Shown here: positions 48,783 through 58,800 of the stretch, piece by piece
How positions within the stretch are numbered: position 1 is the first letter of the stretch
How the letters are laid out: every line of letters starts with the position of its first letter
NCBI GenBank assembly: GCA_025267735.1
Contig: CM046295.1
Span: 15,893,592-15,957,591, forward strand
Length of the DNA: 64,000 nt
Direction of reading: 5' to 3'
Source of the DNA: Mactra quadrangularis
Taxonomy: Eukaryota > Mollusca > Bivalvia > Venerida > Mactridae
Program-made: the position numbers and the translations under genes
The notes under the pieces: model-generated
Seen by the model: only the letters and a program-made list of their open reading frames with translations
What the model was told of the DNA's origin: nothing
Database searches by the model: none

Positions 48783-50264
48783 TGTATCTAATTCCCTGAT
48801 ATAACATTTTACAATGTCTTAGAGTGAACCACACAAAAAGTATTTCCCAAATGTAAATTTGATAATTCATTACAACACTCTCATCACATGATTTTATTAA
48901 CAATTTTACCACAGGAGCCCGATGAATTTTTCCTTCTTATCACATACATAGAACATACAATATGAGGGGAAAATTGCACTGGACACCTGTGTGTAAACTG
49001 TGAGTTAAAACGTGCAATGGTTGTGTTGAGATAAATTATGATATTTACATTTGGAAATACCTTTTTGTGTAATTCACCCTAAGACATTGTAATATGAACA
49101 TGGACAACCTATATCAACATTTGGATTTATGATTTATTGACTGAATTTTCAGGGGCTTTTTTTACAAATTGCCGAATGGCCGAGGTGTTACGGAACGTTT
49201 TGTGATGTTTATGGTAATTGAACAGGCTACTGTTCATGTTTAAATGACACACCAAACGCTTGGCGTTAAGGACTATGTAATTTACAAAACATTTAAAGAA
49301 TACAATATGTTCCACAAACTTCAATGAACAATTTCACAAACGGAGATAAGAAGCTCTTGAAGAAGTCTTGGACTCCTTCTTGTAAAATCCTAATGAAAAC
49401 CCTGAAATCTTAGTAATTGAAGTTATTGCATAAAGCTACAACAACAACATTAAAATGAATGGACAAAAATGCATAAAGTATAATTTGACCCCTGAAAATT
49501 TGATTTTGGCCCCTGAAAATTTTGACTGAAGGGTCATTGACCCTTGAGTCAGATTCTAGGTTACCTGGTCAAATCTTGAAAACCCTTGAGAACATTAAAG
49601 AGATCACTTCATATACTTTTTATAGCTTTTTATATTTGAACTGAAAAAAACAACAGTATAACAAAAAATCTTCCTTTAGATTTATTCTTTGATATATGAT
49701 ATAAAATGCATATTATAACAATGGATGATTATACTTACTGAACTTATGTCAATAATATTTGTGATCATATCAATAAATGTTATCAAAAATAAGTTTTCCG
49801 AAAAATAAAAATATGCTGACCTATTTTCAATTTTATTTTGTCGACTCGACCAAAAAGTGGATTTTATTTTTATTTTGCCCCGACTTAATTTTTTTGAAAA
49901 AAATCCCGTAAAAAAAAACAAAAAAATTTTGGCCTTACTTCAGGTTGATATGTCAGCAGGTTGAGTTTTTGAACCCTTGAACAAGGATTTTAAAAGTGCC
50001 ATTTTTGACTTTTTAGACAAATGTTTCAGAAACTTTTTTCTGATCCCTTAGACAAAAGCTTCAAAAGTGCAGTTTCTGGCCCCTTAGACAAAGACTTTAA
50101 AAGTGCCATTTCTGGCCCCTTAGACAAAAGACAAAGGCTTTAAATAAAGCCAGAAAAAATAGATTAAAACCATCTATTACATAACTCTTTGTAAAACAAA
50201 CACCTTGCTTAACATATTAATGTGACTTAGAGAGCAGGTGTCAAGTGGTAGGATGCACCCTTAG
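48783..50264. other. Intergenic, no exon recognised
   Basis: Three TTAGACAAA...AAAAGTGC-type units (about 49990-50130, spaced roughly 60 bp: CTTTTTAGAC, CCCTTAGACAAA) form a small degenerate repeat. Otherwise nothing was recognised between the zinc-finger genes. Confidence 0.45.
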
Positions 50265-51419
50265 CTAGGGATCTAAATTTTCACATTCTTTAGTTTTCCC
50301 GCCATGTTTTTTCAAGTGCCTCTGAAATACACCTTTGTGTATAGTCTCATACGCACAAACTTCACATCTCAATGTCTCATGTCCTATATGTATTAGTCGG
50401 TGTCGTTTTAAATCGCCATTTCTTGAAAACTTGTATGAACAAATTTCACATTCGTACGGCTTTTCGCCTGTATGAATTCTCATGTGATATGTCAAATGAT
50501 GCTTCAGTGCGAAGGAAGATGAACAGATCTCACATTGATATGATTTCTCCCCCGTGTGTTTTCTTATGTGATACCTTAGATGATGTATTTGTGAAAATGT
50601 GGAAAAACAGATTACACATTTATACGGTTTTTCACCAGTGTGCGTTCTCATGTGAATTTTTAGAGAACCTTTTTGTGAAAAAGAGGCCGAGCATACTTCA
50701 CATTTAAATGGCTTCTCTTCTGAATGTTCTATCTTGTGCTTTTTTAGAGAACTCACTTCAGTAAACTCCAACATGCATATATCACATTTGTAAGAATTCT
50801 CATTAGAATGCACTATCATGTGTGACTTCAAAGAACTCTTTTGTGAAAACGCCGACTCACATTGCTCACATTTATACGGTTTCTCGCCAGTATGTTTTCT
50901 CATGTGTGTTTTTAAATGACCGCTCTGTGAGAAAGCCGAGAAGCAGATTTCACATGAATAAGGCTTCTCTCCTGTATGTTTTCTCATGTGACGCCTGAAG
51001 GCTCTACTTCCAACAAATTCACATGTACATATCTCGCATTTGTACGGTTTAATTCCTGTGTGAGTGACCATGTGGTCCTTTAAGTAACTACTATATTTAA
51101 ATGTGGCTGTGCAATGTTTACATTTATATGGTTTCTCACCAGTATGCAATCGCATGTGGGTCTTGAGCTGACTCTTTTGCGAAAAAGCCGAGGAACACAC
51201 TTCACATTTATGTGGCTTCTCGCCAGTATGAATTCTCATGTGATCTTTAACGTGACTTTTGCGTGAGAATGCAGTTGAACATAATTCACATTTATAACGT
51301 TTCTCAATTGTTTGCATTATCATTTGATCTTTTGAGATACTATCATCACTATTAGCATTCAAATCAGGCACACATTCACTAGGCTCTTGACTAGGTAGGT
51401 CTTCACCTTGCTGTGTCAT
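50265..51419 (-). CDS. C2H2 zinc-finger protein, twelve fingers, 384 aa
   Basis: A putative DNA-binding nuclear protein. I use the ATG at 51419 (MTQQGEDLPS); the frame is open three codons further to a TTG, which is not a credible start. An in-frame TAA lies upstream in the same exon, and a 3' splice site (ACTTTCAG) sits at about 51461. After about 41 leader residues come twelve C2H2 fingers, mostly with TGEKP linkers. Finger 12 keeps its Cys and His ligands but lacks the conserved core Phe (CEVCAYETIHKG), so its fold may be weak. Fingers 6-8 have non-standard linkers (SNENSY, SEEKPF). The ending GGKTKECENLDP precedes TAG. No KRAB, BTB or SCAN. Gene structure and finger style match the nine-finger neighbour, implying local duplication. 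Confidence 0.92.
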   Translation of the reverse strand: MTQQGEDLPSQEPSECVPDLNANSDDSISKDQMIMQTIEKRYKCELCSTAFSRKSHVKDHMRIHTGEKPHKCEVCSSAFSQKSQLKTHMRLHTGEKPYKCKHCTATFKYSSYLKDHMVTHTGIKPYKCEICTCEFVGSRAFRRHMRKHTGEKPYSCEICFSAFSQSGHLKTHMRKHTGEKPYKCEQCESAFSQKSSLKSHMIVHSNENSYKCDICMLEFTEVSSLKKHKIEHSEEKPFKCEVCSASFSQKGSLKIHMRTHTGEKPYKCVICFSTFSQIHHLRYHIRKHTGEKSYQCEICSSSFALKHHLTYHMRIHTGEKPYECEICSYKFSRNGDLKRHRLIHIGHETLRCEVCAYETIHKGVFQRHLKKHGGKTKECENLDP

Positions 51420-51460
51420 CCTTGCCAAAAATGATGTAAGATTCCTTTAAACTCAGTAAT
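51420..51460 (-). other. 5' UTR part of the twelve-finger gene's exon
   Basis: Minus-strand ACTTACTTTCAG, then ATTACTGAG, is a good acceptor with the same ATTA exon start as the nine-finger paralogue. The upstream exon was not located. Confidence 0.55.
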
Positions 51461-52586
51461 CTGAAAGTAAGTCTATTTGTTCCAGGATATGAATTTGACA
51501 ACGTCGCTTGATTCCAAGGATCCCAAAATCTTGGGTAGAATCCCATTGTTTCTTAGCGGACAAATTTTTCAGGCTCCATGATTATTGTTCTGTTCCTGTG
51601 TGAATTTAATTTTCCATGAATTGCCATGAATGGCACAGATCTCTAGTTCCAAAATCTACCATGGATGTTCATTAAATATTTTTTGATCTGAAAGACAGAA
51701 GTAGTTAGATAAGTTATGGTTCAATCTTGTTTATTACTTAAAACAGCTAATGATAAATCTAGTTCCGACTTCCAAAAAATTATAATGAGCAGGGTCTTAT
51801 CGACTCCAAATCAGGTTTTCTGTAAACCTCTAAAAGAACACCTGGTACCATCAGCAACTGGAATAGGTTACCAACCAGAATCAATAACTTCCACACCATA
51901 AAGGGGTTCAAGGCGGAAGTCATGAACATCCAACCTATCCAGTAGCACACCAGACTGTATGCATTGTAAATAGATTTAGCATTTTAACCAGTTGCTTTGT
52001 CGGGCATCACAAATTTAACCGCAGGGTACTGGGAACCTAGTAGGATTTCTACCCTTACATTGGAAGAAGGTAGATTGTTTCAATAGTCGCGAAATCATAT
52101 TACAATTAAGAATAATTGCACCGACTGAGTAAAACTGAATTGATATGAACACATAAAATAAACTTTAAACTTATAAATTATATTATATATACATACATGT
52201 TTATAATAACGTACTGGGAAAGCGTAAAGTTATTTTTTATTAAAAATTTGTTTGTTGACATATGCGCTCCATAATATCTACACGTTGTGAAGATTAGCGT
52301 TATCAAGCGTCCCCAAAAAGTTCGCACCTTAATTTGTTCAACCATGTTTATGATTATAAACGATACGTCTTTTACATGATAACTTTTTTATTCTAAATAG
52401 AATATTCAATACAATCCTTTCAACATCAAAACTAAATACCTTACAGATTATGGACAAGTTATACTTATCTTTTTTAATATAATTATTTTGTTTGTTATAA
52501 ATATCGTTGAAAAAGTCATATGTAAAGTTACTATGTTCTATTACTGTTGGTGATAGTAGATAAACAACTCTAGAATTATTATACTT
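51461..52586. other. Zinc-finger gene upstream region, no exon recognised
   Basis: Holds the presumed promoter or 5' intron of the twelve-finger gene. The GGATTCCAAGGATCCCAAAA motif at about 51510 recurs near 55929-55948, so some of it is repeat-derived. Confidence 0.35.
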
Positions 52587-53217
52587 ACGTATCAAAGTTG
52601 TTAAGCATCATCGCTCTGACGTTTTTAAATCATTAAACCATGTGTTTTTTGTCTAAGGGCAATTAGCTACGAAACGAATTTATACAGGACTTTCCGGTCT
52701 TGCTCTATTACTGTTCGTGATCGTAGATCCAAAAAACTCTCTAATTATTATACTAACGTATCAAAGTTGTTATAGAATCATTGCTATGACATTTTCATTC
52801 ATTAAAACGAGTAAAATTTCAGTCTAAACGCAATTTCATTAGCTACGAAACAAATTTATATAGGACTTTCCGGTCTTGTTCTATAACTGTTCATAATCAA
52901 TGTTATGTCTTTATTTCAGATCCGGAAAGTCCATGTTCAATTAAATGTTTGTGATAGGAGATAAAAAAAACCTCTCAAATTATTATAGTTACGTATCAAA
53001 ATTGTTAAAGTATCATTGCTTTGACGTTTTTCAATCATTAAAACAAGTAAATGTCTGTCTAAACGCAATTTAATTAGCTTCGATACGATTTTTTATTGGA
53101 CTTTCCGGTCTTCTCTATTGCTGTTCGTAATCGGAGATCCAAAAACGCTAGTATTATTACAGTAACGTATTGAAGATGTTAAAATATCATTGCCATGACC
53201 TTTTTAAATGATTAAAA

Positions 53218-53673
53218 TTCATTATTATAATTCATTTTTTTCCGTCCACAATACGAGATTGGAACAACCTCCCCATTGAAATTCGTAATCTTCCAACACT
53301 CTCTTCGTTTAAATCGGCGCTTACTCGAAACCAGAATAAAACACCAAAATATTATTATTCTAAGGACAGAAAGCTTCAAATCCTCCACGCACGTCTTCGT
53401 ATGAAATGCAGTTCATTAAATTATCATCTGTTTATAAGAAACATCACTCCTTCTCCTTTATGCGAATGTGGTCATATTGAATCAAATTATCATTTTTTCT
53501 TTGAATGCAAAAGATACACACTTTACCGGCATGAACTCTTTACAAATCTCCAAGAATATAATTTAACCATGGATAATCTACTATTTGGCGACCCTAATCT
53601 AACAGACAATGATAACTCAAAAATATTTTATTATGTCCAGTTATACATAGCAAAAACAAAAAGATTCTTTTAG
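53218..53673 (+). pseudogene. LINE ORF2 C-terminal fragment (zinc-knuckle region)
   Basis: The frame is open from the insertion's first base to a stop at 53671-53673, about 151 codons. It reads TIRDWNNLPIEIRNLP, then ARLRMKCSSLNYHLF, then the Cys/His cluster CECGHIESNYHFFFEC, a motif typical of the end of Jockey/CR1-like LINE polymerases. The catalytic RT (YxDD) and endonuclease domains are absent because of 5' truncation, so it cannot function alone. The absence of internal stops means the copy is young. Confidence 0.88.
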
Positions 53674-53939
53674 TAATCAAATAGAATTCGTCACTACTAC
53701 TTCTCACCCCTCCATACCCTTTTTATTGTTTGATGTTTTCCAATGTTCATTTTTCATTTTCTCAGATCATTTAAACAGTCTAAACCATTAAAATGTGTTT
53801 AATTATTTACAAAAGGAGAAGAACTATATAAGAATTTTCTTTCGTTCTAATCCTTTCAAGGAATATCTTATTTGTACATTTGTAAACTTTGTATATTCTT
53901 GTAATTTTGTGATATTCTGAGAATAAATATGTTTAAACT
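53218..53939 (+). mobile_element. 5'-truncated LINE insertion with 12-bp TSD
   Basis: AAATGATTAAAA occurs at 53206-53217 and again at 53940-53951, bracketing exactly 722 bp absent from neighbouring satellite monomers. The insert has the C-terminal end of a reverse-transcriptase ORF, then about 260 bp of 3' UTR ending GAATAAATATGTTTAAACT. Target-primed insertion by a Jockey/CR1/L2-type LINE explains it. Confidence 0.92.
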
Positions 53940-54219
53940 AAATGATTAAAACAAGTAATTTTCAGTCTAAACGCTATATAACTAGCTACGAAACAAATTT
54001 ATGTAGGACTTTTCGGCCTTGCTCTATTACTGTTCGTGATCGGATATCGAAAAAACGCTGGTATTATTATATACTAACATATCAAAATTGTTAAAGTATC
54101 ATTGATATGACGTTTTCAACTCATAAAAACAAGTAATTTTCAGTCTCAACGCAATTTAATTAACACTAAACAACTTTTTTAGGACTTTCCTGACTTTCCG
54201 AGCTTTCCTGTAAATACAT

Positions 54220-54560
54220 AAGATAAGATAAGATAAATTTTATTTTAAGTCGGCAAGTTAATACAACAATAAACATAAGCTTAATTAAGCTTTTACAATC
54301 GACTATAACTTATTATTATGAGTTGAACAACATAAACACAAGTTAAACGACGGTAAATAGGGAGACCGAGTTAAACATTTAAATATGGATAAATTAAAAT
54401 GGCACGATACAATTATTTTAATCTAAAATTGATCGAAGATCACATACAACAGATGATACAGATTTAAAACATTGTCATCGAAATGAATAAATAATATAAA
54501 TACATAGACACTTTAAATGTTATATAACAAATAATAAATTAAATATATGATGAGGCTGCT
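54220..54560. repeat. Probable LINE 3' end with GATAA repeats (minus)
   Basis: AGATAAGATAAGATAAATTT is followed by TAAGTCGGCAAGTTAATACA and AAGCTTAATTAAGCTTTTAC. On the minus strand it would be a 3' UTR ending in TTATC repeats, common for CR1/L2-like LINEs. No coding part remains. Confidence 0.45.
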
Positions 54561-55762
54561 GATCCTGACTTGGTGTTGGCAACTTGGCCTATGAATTGCG
54601 TTTAACTGCCATAAAAAGTAGACCCGTTAATCATGTACTCGGAACTTATAATTCATTTCGCATTATTCACACACAAACGGACTCAGGCTATTCAAGAAGC
54701 CGCATCTTTGTGCTTTAATTGTTCACTTTTGATGTGCCAGTTAGGGGAGACAATCCATGATTTGACAGTACAGATACGGTACGCAGACGGTTTGTCTGGG
54801 ATTTATCACCAACTATAAACATCAAAAATTGACAAACGTAAATTTTGCGATGAAAATGTGTCCACAGTTACTGACTTGTGACTAAAACAGAAATAGGAAG
54901 TTTGGATTATGATTCACTAGTTGTTTGTAAGCTTTATTTAAATCTTTAATGATATGGATTCATTTTGTTACTCTCGCGTAGGCGTTTAATTGATTATTTG
55001 TAGACGAATTTTTTATCCGAAATTATGTCAACCTACAATTTTTTTTTCATTTGGACAACTTTGGTGAATACAATTATTTAATAGGCTTTGAGACAAGATT
55101 TGATAACAAATTATTTGTATGTGTCGGATAACATATCTGCCATTAAACCTTTTTGAAATTAAAATGTTCAGTTTTGCTACTTTAATTTCGCGAAAGGGAG
55201 GAATTTTCCAATGTCAATGAAATAAAATCTGGTACACTAAAATCGTACTGCGGTACGTATTACCACAGTTGCGTATTGCAATATATCCGTATGATTTGCA
55301 TGATTTTTCCCTACTAGGCAACTGTCAGTGTCATTCAGATATGGAATAGCCTTCGAGAGACTGTCTCTGTGGTCACATTACCATACACAGATCTCTGTTT
55401 TCAAAAGCAAGATAGGTGAGCTGTACAATCTAGAGCCAAATCGGTTTTTTTCTTCTATTCTCCTATCTAAATATTTCACCACTGTCTGACTGTGAGACAA
55501 TGCTCTAGATAAGTTCAATATTTGGCCAACTGATAGACAGAATTTTGTCAATACTCAATAGTAGTGGTACCGAACTGCTAATAAACATTTGGTTCAGGCA
55601 GGTAAATTATATAGCTGGTTGTCTAACCTACCCTTAAAATTATACTAAATATTTACCAGCAGTAATAAGTTGCCAAAACACAAAATGTCTAGGGCAATCA
55701 GACGACCTTTGATATCTGGCCCTGTGAATGTAGTTTAATTTCATGACCTTATAAAATTTCAG
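54561..55762. other. FBXL17-like upstream region, no exon recognised
   Basis: The promoter and any first exon of the F-box gene should lie here or further left. I could not identify a transcription start or CpG-rich block. Confidence 0.35.
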
Positions 55763-55873
55763 CTAGATAGTGAAGATGTTGAGTTAAAGGACAAGGTCAT
55801 CGAATTATGGAGAAATCCACTGAAGATTGTCCATGTAAACGTCAACGAGTGTCGGAGGATGAAGTCAACAATG
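55763..55873 (+). CDS. FBXL17: FBXL17-like exon 1: 5' UTR plus 22 codons
   Basis: Acceptor AAATTTCAG ends at 55762; donor AATG|GTAACT follows 55873. The start ATG is at 55807 (ATT ATGG context) after an in-frame TGA. It encodes MEKSTEDCPCKRQRVSEDEV, NN and one base. That base plus AA at 57676 makes GAA, and translation then continues ETVMVVDTRR. An upstream ATG (ATG TTG AGT TAA) precedes it. The exon is supported by phase and sites only, so it needs RNA evidence. Confidence 0.65.
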
Positions 55874-58800
55874 GTAACTATCATTGTTGTCTTAACTAGG
55901 GTTTGACACTAAGTCTAACAATGTCCATGGATTCCAAGGATCCCAAAAATATGGGAGGAATCCCAGTCATGCATAGCTAGGGATTCAGTTAGCATCCCTT
56001 TAAATTGCTGTTATAACATAAATTGCAATTTGAGTTCCCATGAAATATTCATCCCAATTTATAACTGCAACTCTGTATCAAGCATTTTGTATTTATTTGC
56101 TGAAATCTTTAAAGTTATGAGGGAATTTCTGAATAACTGACTACTGATTCCATTGGTGGGGTTGTCAATTCCTGCTTTACCCTCCGGCTTGAAACTTTAT
56201 GGAATTGTTAAAATGGAGCATCATCTTTCATGATCTTTGTCATCACATAATTCTCAGAATTGGTTTAGTTGTTATGTATCATTACTATACATTTAAACTG
56301 TATGTAGGAGCGGGCGTGGCCGAGCGGTTACAACATTGGACTGGTAATCATAGGATAGTCAGCCCCGCATTGGTTCGAATCCCATCCAAAACCTACCCCA
56401 TTGTTTCCTTGTGCAAGAAACTTCATCCTTCTAGCTCAGTACTGGGGGACCAGGAAGCAGACTCAAAAGTGATGACCGTTTTGTTCCTAGTAAACGCCCT
56501 GGGGGCGTTACATTTTCCGAAAAGGGGGTGTTTAATAGGGGTGAAAAAATCGACAATTTTTCTTTCTTCCATTTATGCTATTTCCAGTCAGATTTTGCTT
56601 AATAAGGACAATTTGATTTGAGTCCAGAACAATTTCAGTAAACAATTTAGTAAAGATTAAACAAGTTTAGTGTTTAGTGTTAGTTAGTGTTATTTTAATG
56701 CCCTAAATAGTTGAAGAGATTGTTTCAAGGTATGTTGGTTTTCTTTGATATTTGTGCTACTTCTAAATTGTACTGTCGGCGCGGAGCTTTGATGGCGTTG
56801 CTTAAACTGTAAGTGACTGTGATCAAAGGCGTTACTGATATACCGACGTACTAATCTTTAAGGAAGACAGCGTCTCATATCGATTTTTTACACAAGTGAA
56901 GTTGGTTACCGAGTACAATTACCATACTGTATTTAATCTAATAATGCTCTTTTAAAATTTAATCTTTTAAATGTCCCTGTTGAGAAGATTTTTTTTAGCG
57001 TCCAAGGTATTGCAATTTAAACCCCGTTGGTTTTTAATCTTTTGCATAACTGATTTTTTTCCTTTTTTTTTTAAAAATGGGGGGGGGGAATTATTAGAGT
57101 GGGGGCATTTAATAGGAACAATACCGTAAACTAAGTTGTTAGAAAATTTTTCACAATCAAGCTAAAATAAATTAGTATAAATTCATATGTATCCAGGATG
57201 TTTATATTCTACTTCTCACTAGGATTTGAGCTCCCCTCACAGCTCAGTGAATTTATTACATTCACACGCTGTGTTTTAAAAAAAAAGACCTCAGACTAAA
57301 TTCTCTTCATTATCAATGAAATTACTGCTTATTAGACTTTAGAATAACTCTACACTACAAATTCTCTTGAACTTCACCAACTGGGACGCAACACAGGTGC
57401 CATACACTAATTTTGTGTATAGCACTTGTTGGAGGAACTTAAAAGGGTTGCTGTTTAGAGGTTGTTGCTCAGCAGAGGTTAAATTCAAGAAAAATTATGC
57501 CTTAGGGTAATATCAAAAGCTTTTGTTGTGCAGAGGATTTGTTCTGCCGAGGGCCACGCGGAAGAGGTTGTTCTGAATTGTATAAACACAGGTTGATTTC
57601 AAGAAATAATATAATGTTGATTAGTATTTAAATATACATGTATAATACAATAAATGTTGATTTTATTGTTTACAGAAACTGTAATGGTCGTCGATACAAG
57701 AAGAAATCATCCTTCAAGTTTCAACAACAGTTTTTCATTACCAACAGAGGGAGCTAGCCCCTCTACCAGTACGCCTTTGTCTTCTGCTGTACAAACCAGT
57801 CAAACTCGACCTTCCCACACTGCATCTTCATACAGTGGATTTTGGGACTTCTCGGATGACGCTCCTTGCAAAGTTTTGGAAAGGAAACCTAAAGCTGACT
57901 TAGGCAATGAGTCAAATATACTGGGTAAAACTGAACCTAAAACTAGAAATTTAGAAAATGATGCACTTCCTGATGGGCTGGACAATCATATTACTGGCAA
58001 TGTTTCTGATTTTGATGGTCAAAGCTTAAAGACAGACACTAGTAATGAACTTTTACAGCATGAGCTGTTTTTGGGTCCAAAATTTCAAAATGTAAGAAAA
58101 GATGTGAGTAATAGTTCCAATGAACCCAAAGTGGACAAAAGTGAAGAAAAGCTGCCAATTGATGAAGAAAGTGTTGAACAAAGAATTAGATACTTATCTG
58201 GGGCTTGCCAATATGTACAAAATGTTCAGGCAATCACTGAAAATATGCATCTCCAGTCACGGCAGGATGCACAACTTGTTGAATCAATTAAAGAGCAAAT
58301 AGAATCACAGACTGTACAAAGCACTGAAACAGCAGCTGATTCTAAGTCACACGAAGCTATGCCACCTCCTCTAAGTGAAAAAAGTGCTTTGCATGATAAC
58401 ACTAGTCCAATTTGTGCTTTGAAAGAGAAAGTGTTCAGTGCTTCCAATGATAGTTCTTCCACTGTTTGTGCTTTTAATGAGAAAATAACAAGTGCTTTTG
58501 GTGATCAACACAATACAGTTAATGCATTAAATGAAGCTATTGTTAGTGTTTTTGGTGATAGATCTGTGGTTATTGGTGCTTCAAGTGAAGCAACAATTTG
58601 TGGTTTGGATGTTAATTCAAGTGAAATTGGTGCTTTGAATAAGAACATAGTTAATACTTGTGAAGATAGACCCCAAAAAATAAACTCTATAAAAAAAGAA
58701 TTGACTCCCAACGAATTAAGTAATAATGCTGATGACCTTTCACTTCATTGTCTGTTGAAACAAACTGTAAATCCCATGCAGAGATCAGTTGATGGGTATT

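Larger units (their letters stand above)
52587..54190. repeat. Diverged satellite, about 170-190-bp monomers
   Basis: The landmark ACGTATCAAARTTGTTAAAG starts near 52587, 52755, 52991, 53165 and 54077. Each unit also has TTTCAGTCTAAACGCAAT, AGCTACGAAACAAATTTAT and AGGACTTTCCGGTCTTGCTC. The 52755 unit carries about 60 extra bases. A LINE fragment interrupts the array at 53218. Confidence 0.9.

Noticed and set aside
50372..50707. 111-codon plus-strand frame opposite the zinc fingers
   Set aside because: Antisense shadow of the finger repeats.
51420..51428. Three extra N-terminal codons of the twelve-finger protein
   Set aside because: They would need initiation at TTG; the first ATG is at 51419.
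56308..56400. Functional tRNA-Leu/Ser gene
   Set aside because: The A and B boxes are good, but the body continues into a SINE shared with 10270 and 37281, and the cloverleaf is not convincing.
56199..56621. 140-codon plus-strand frame
   Set aside because: It runs through the SINE-C head and body; translated SINE, not a gene.
57654..57683. ATG at 57654 as the FBXL17-like start
   Set aside because: It and the next codons form the polypyrimidine tract and AG of a 3' splice site.
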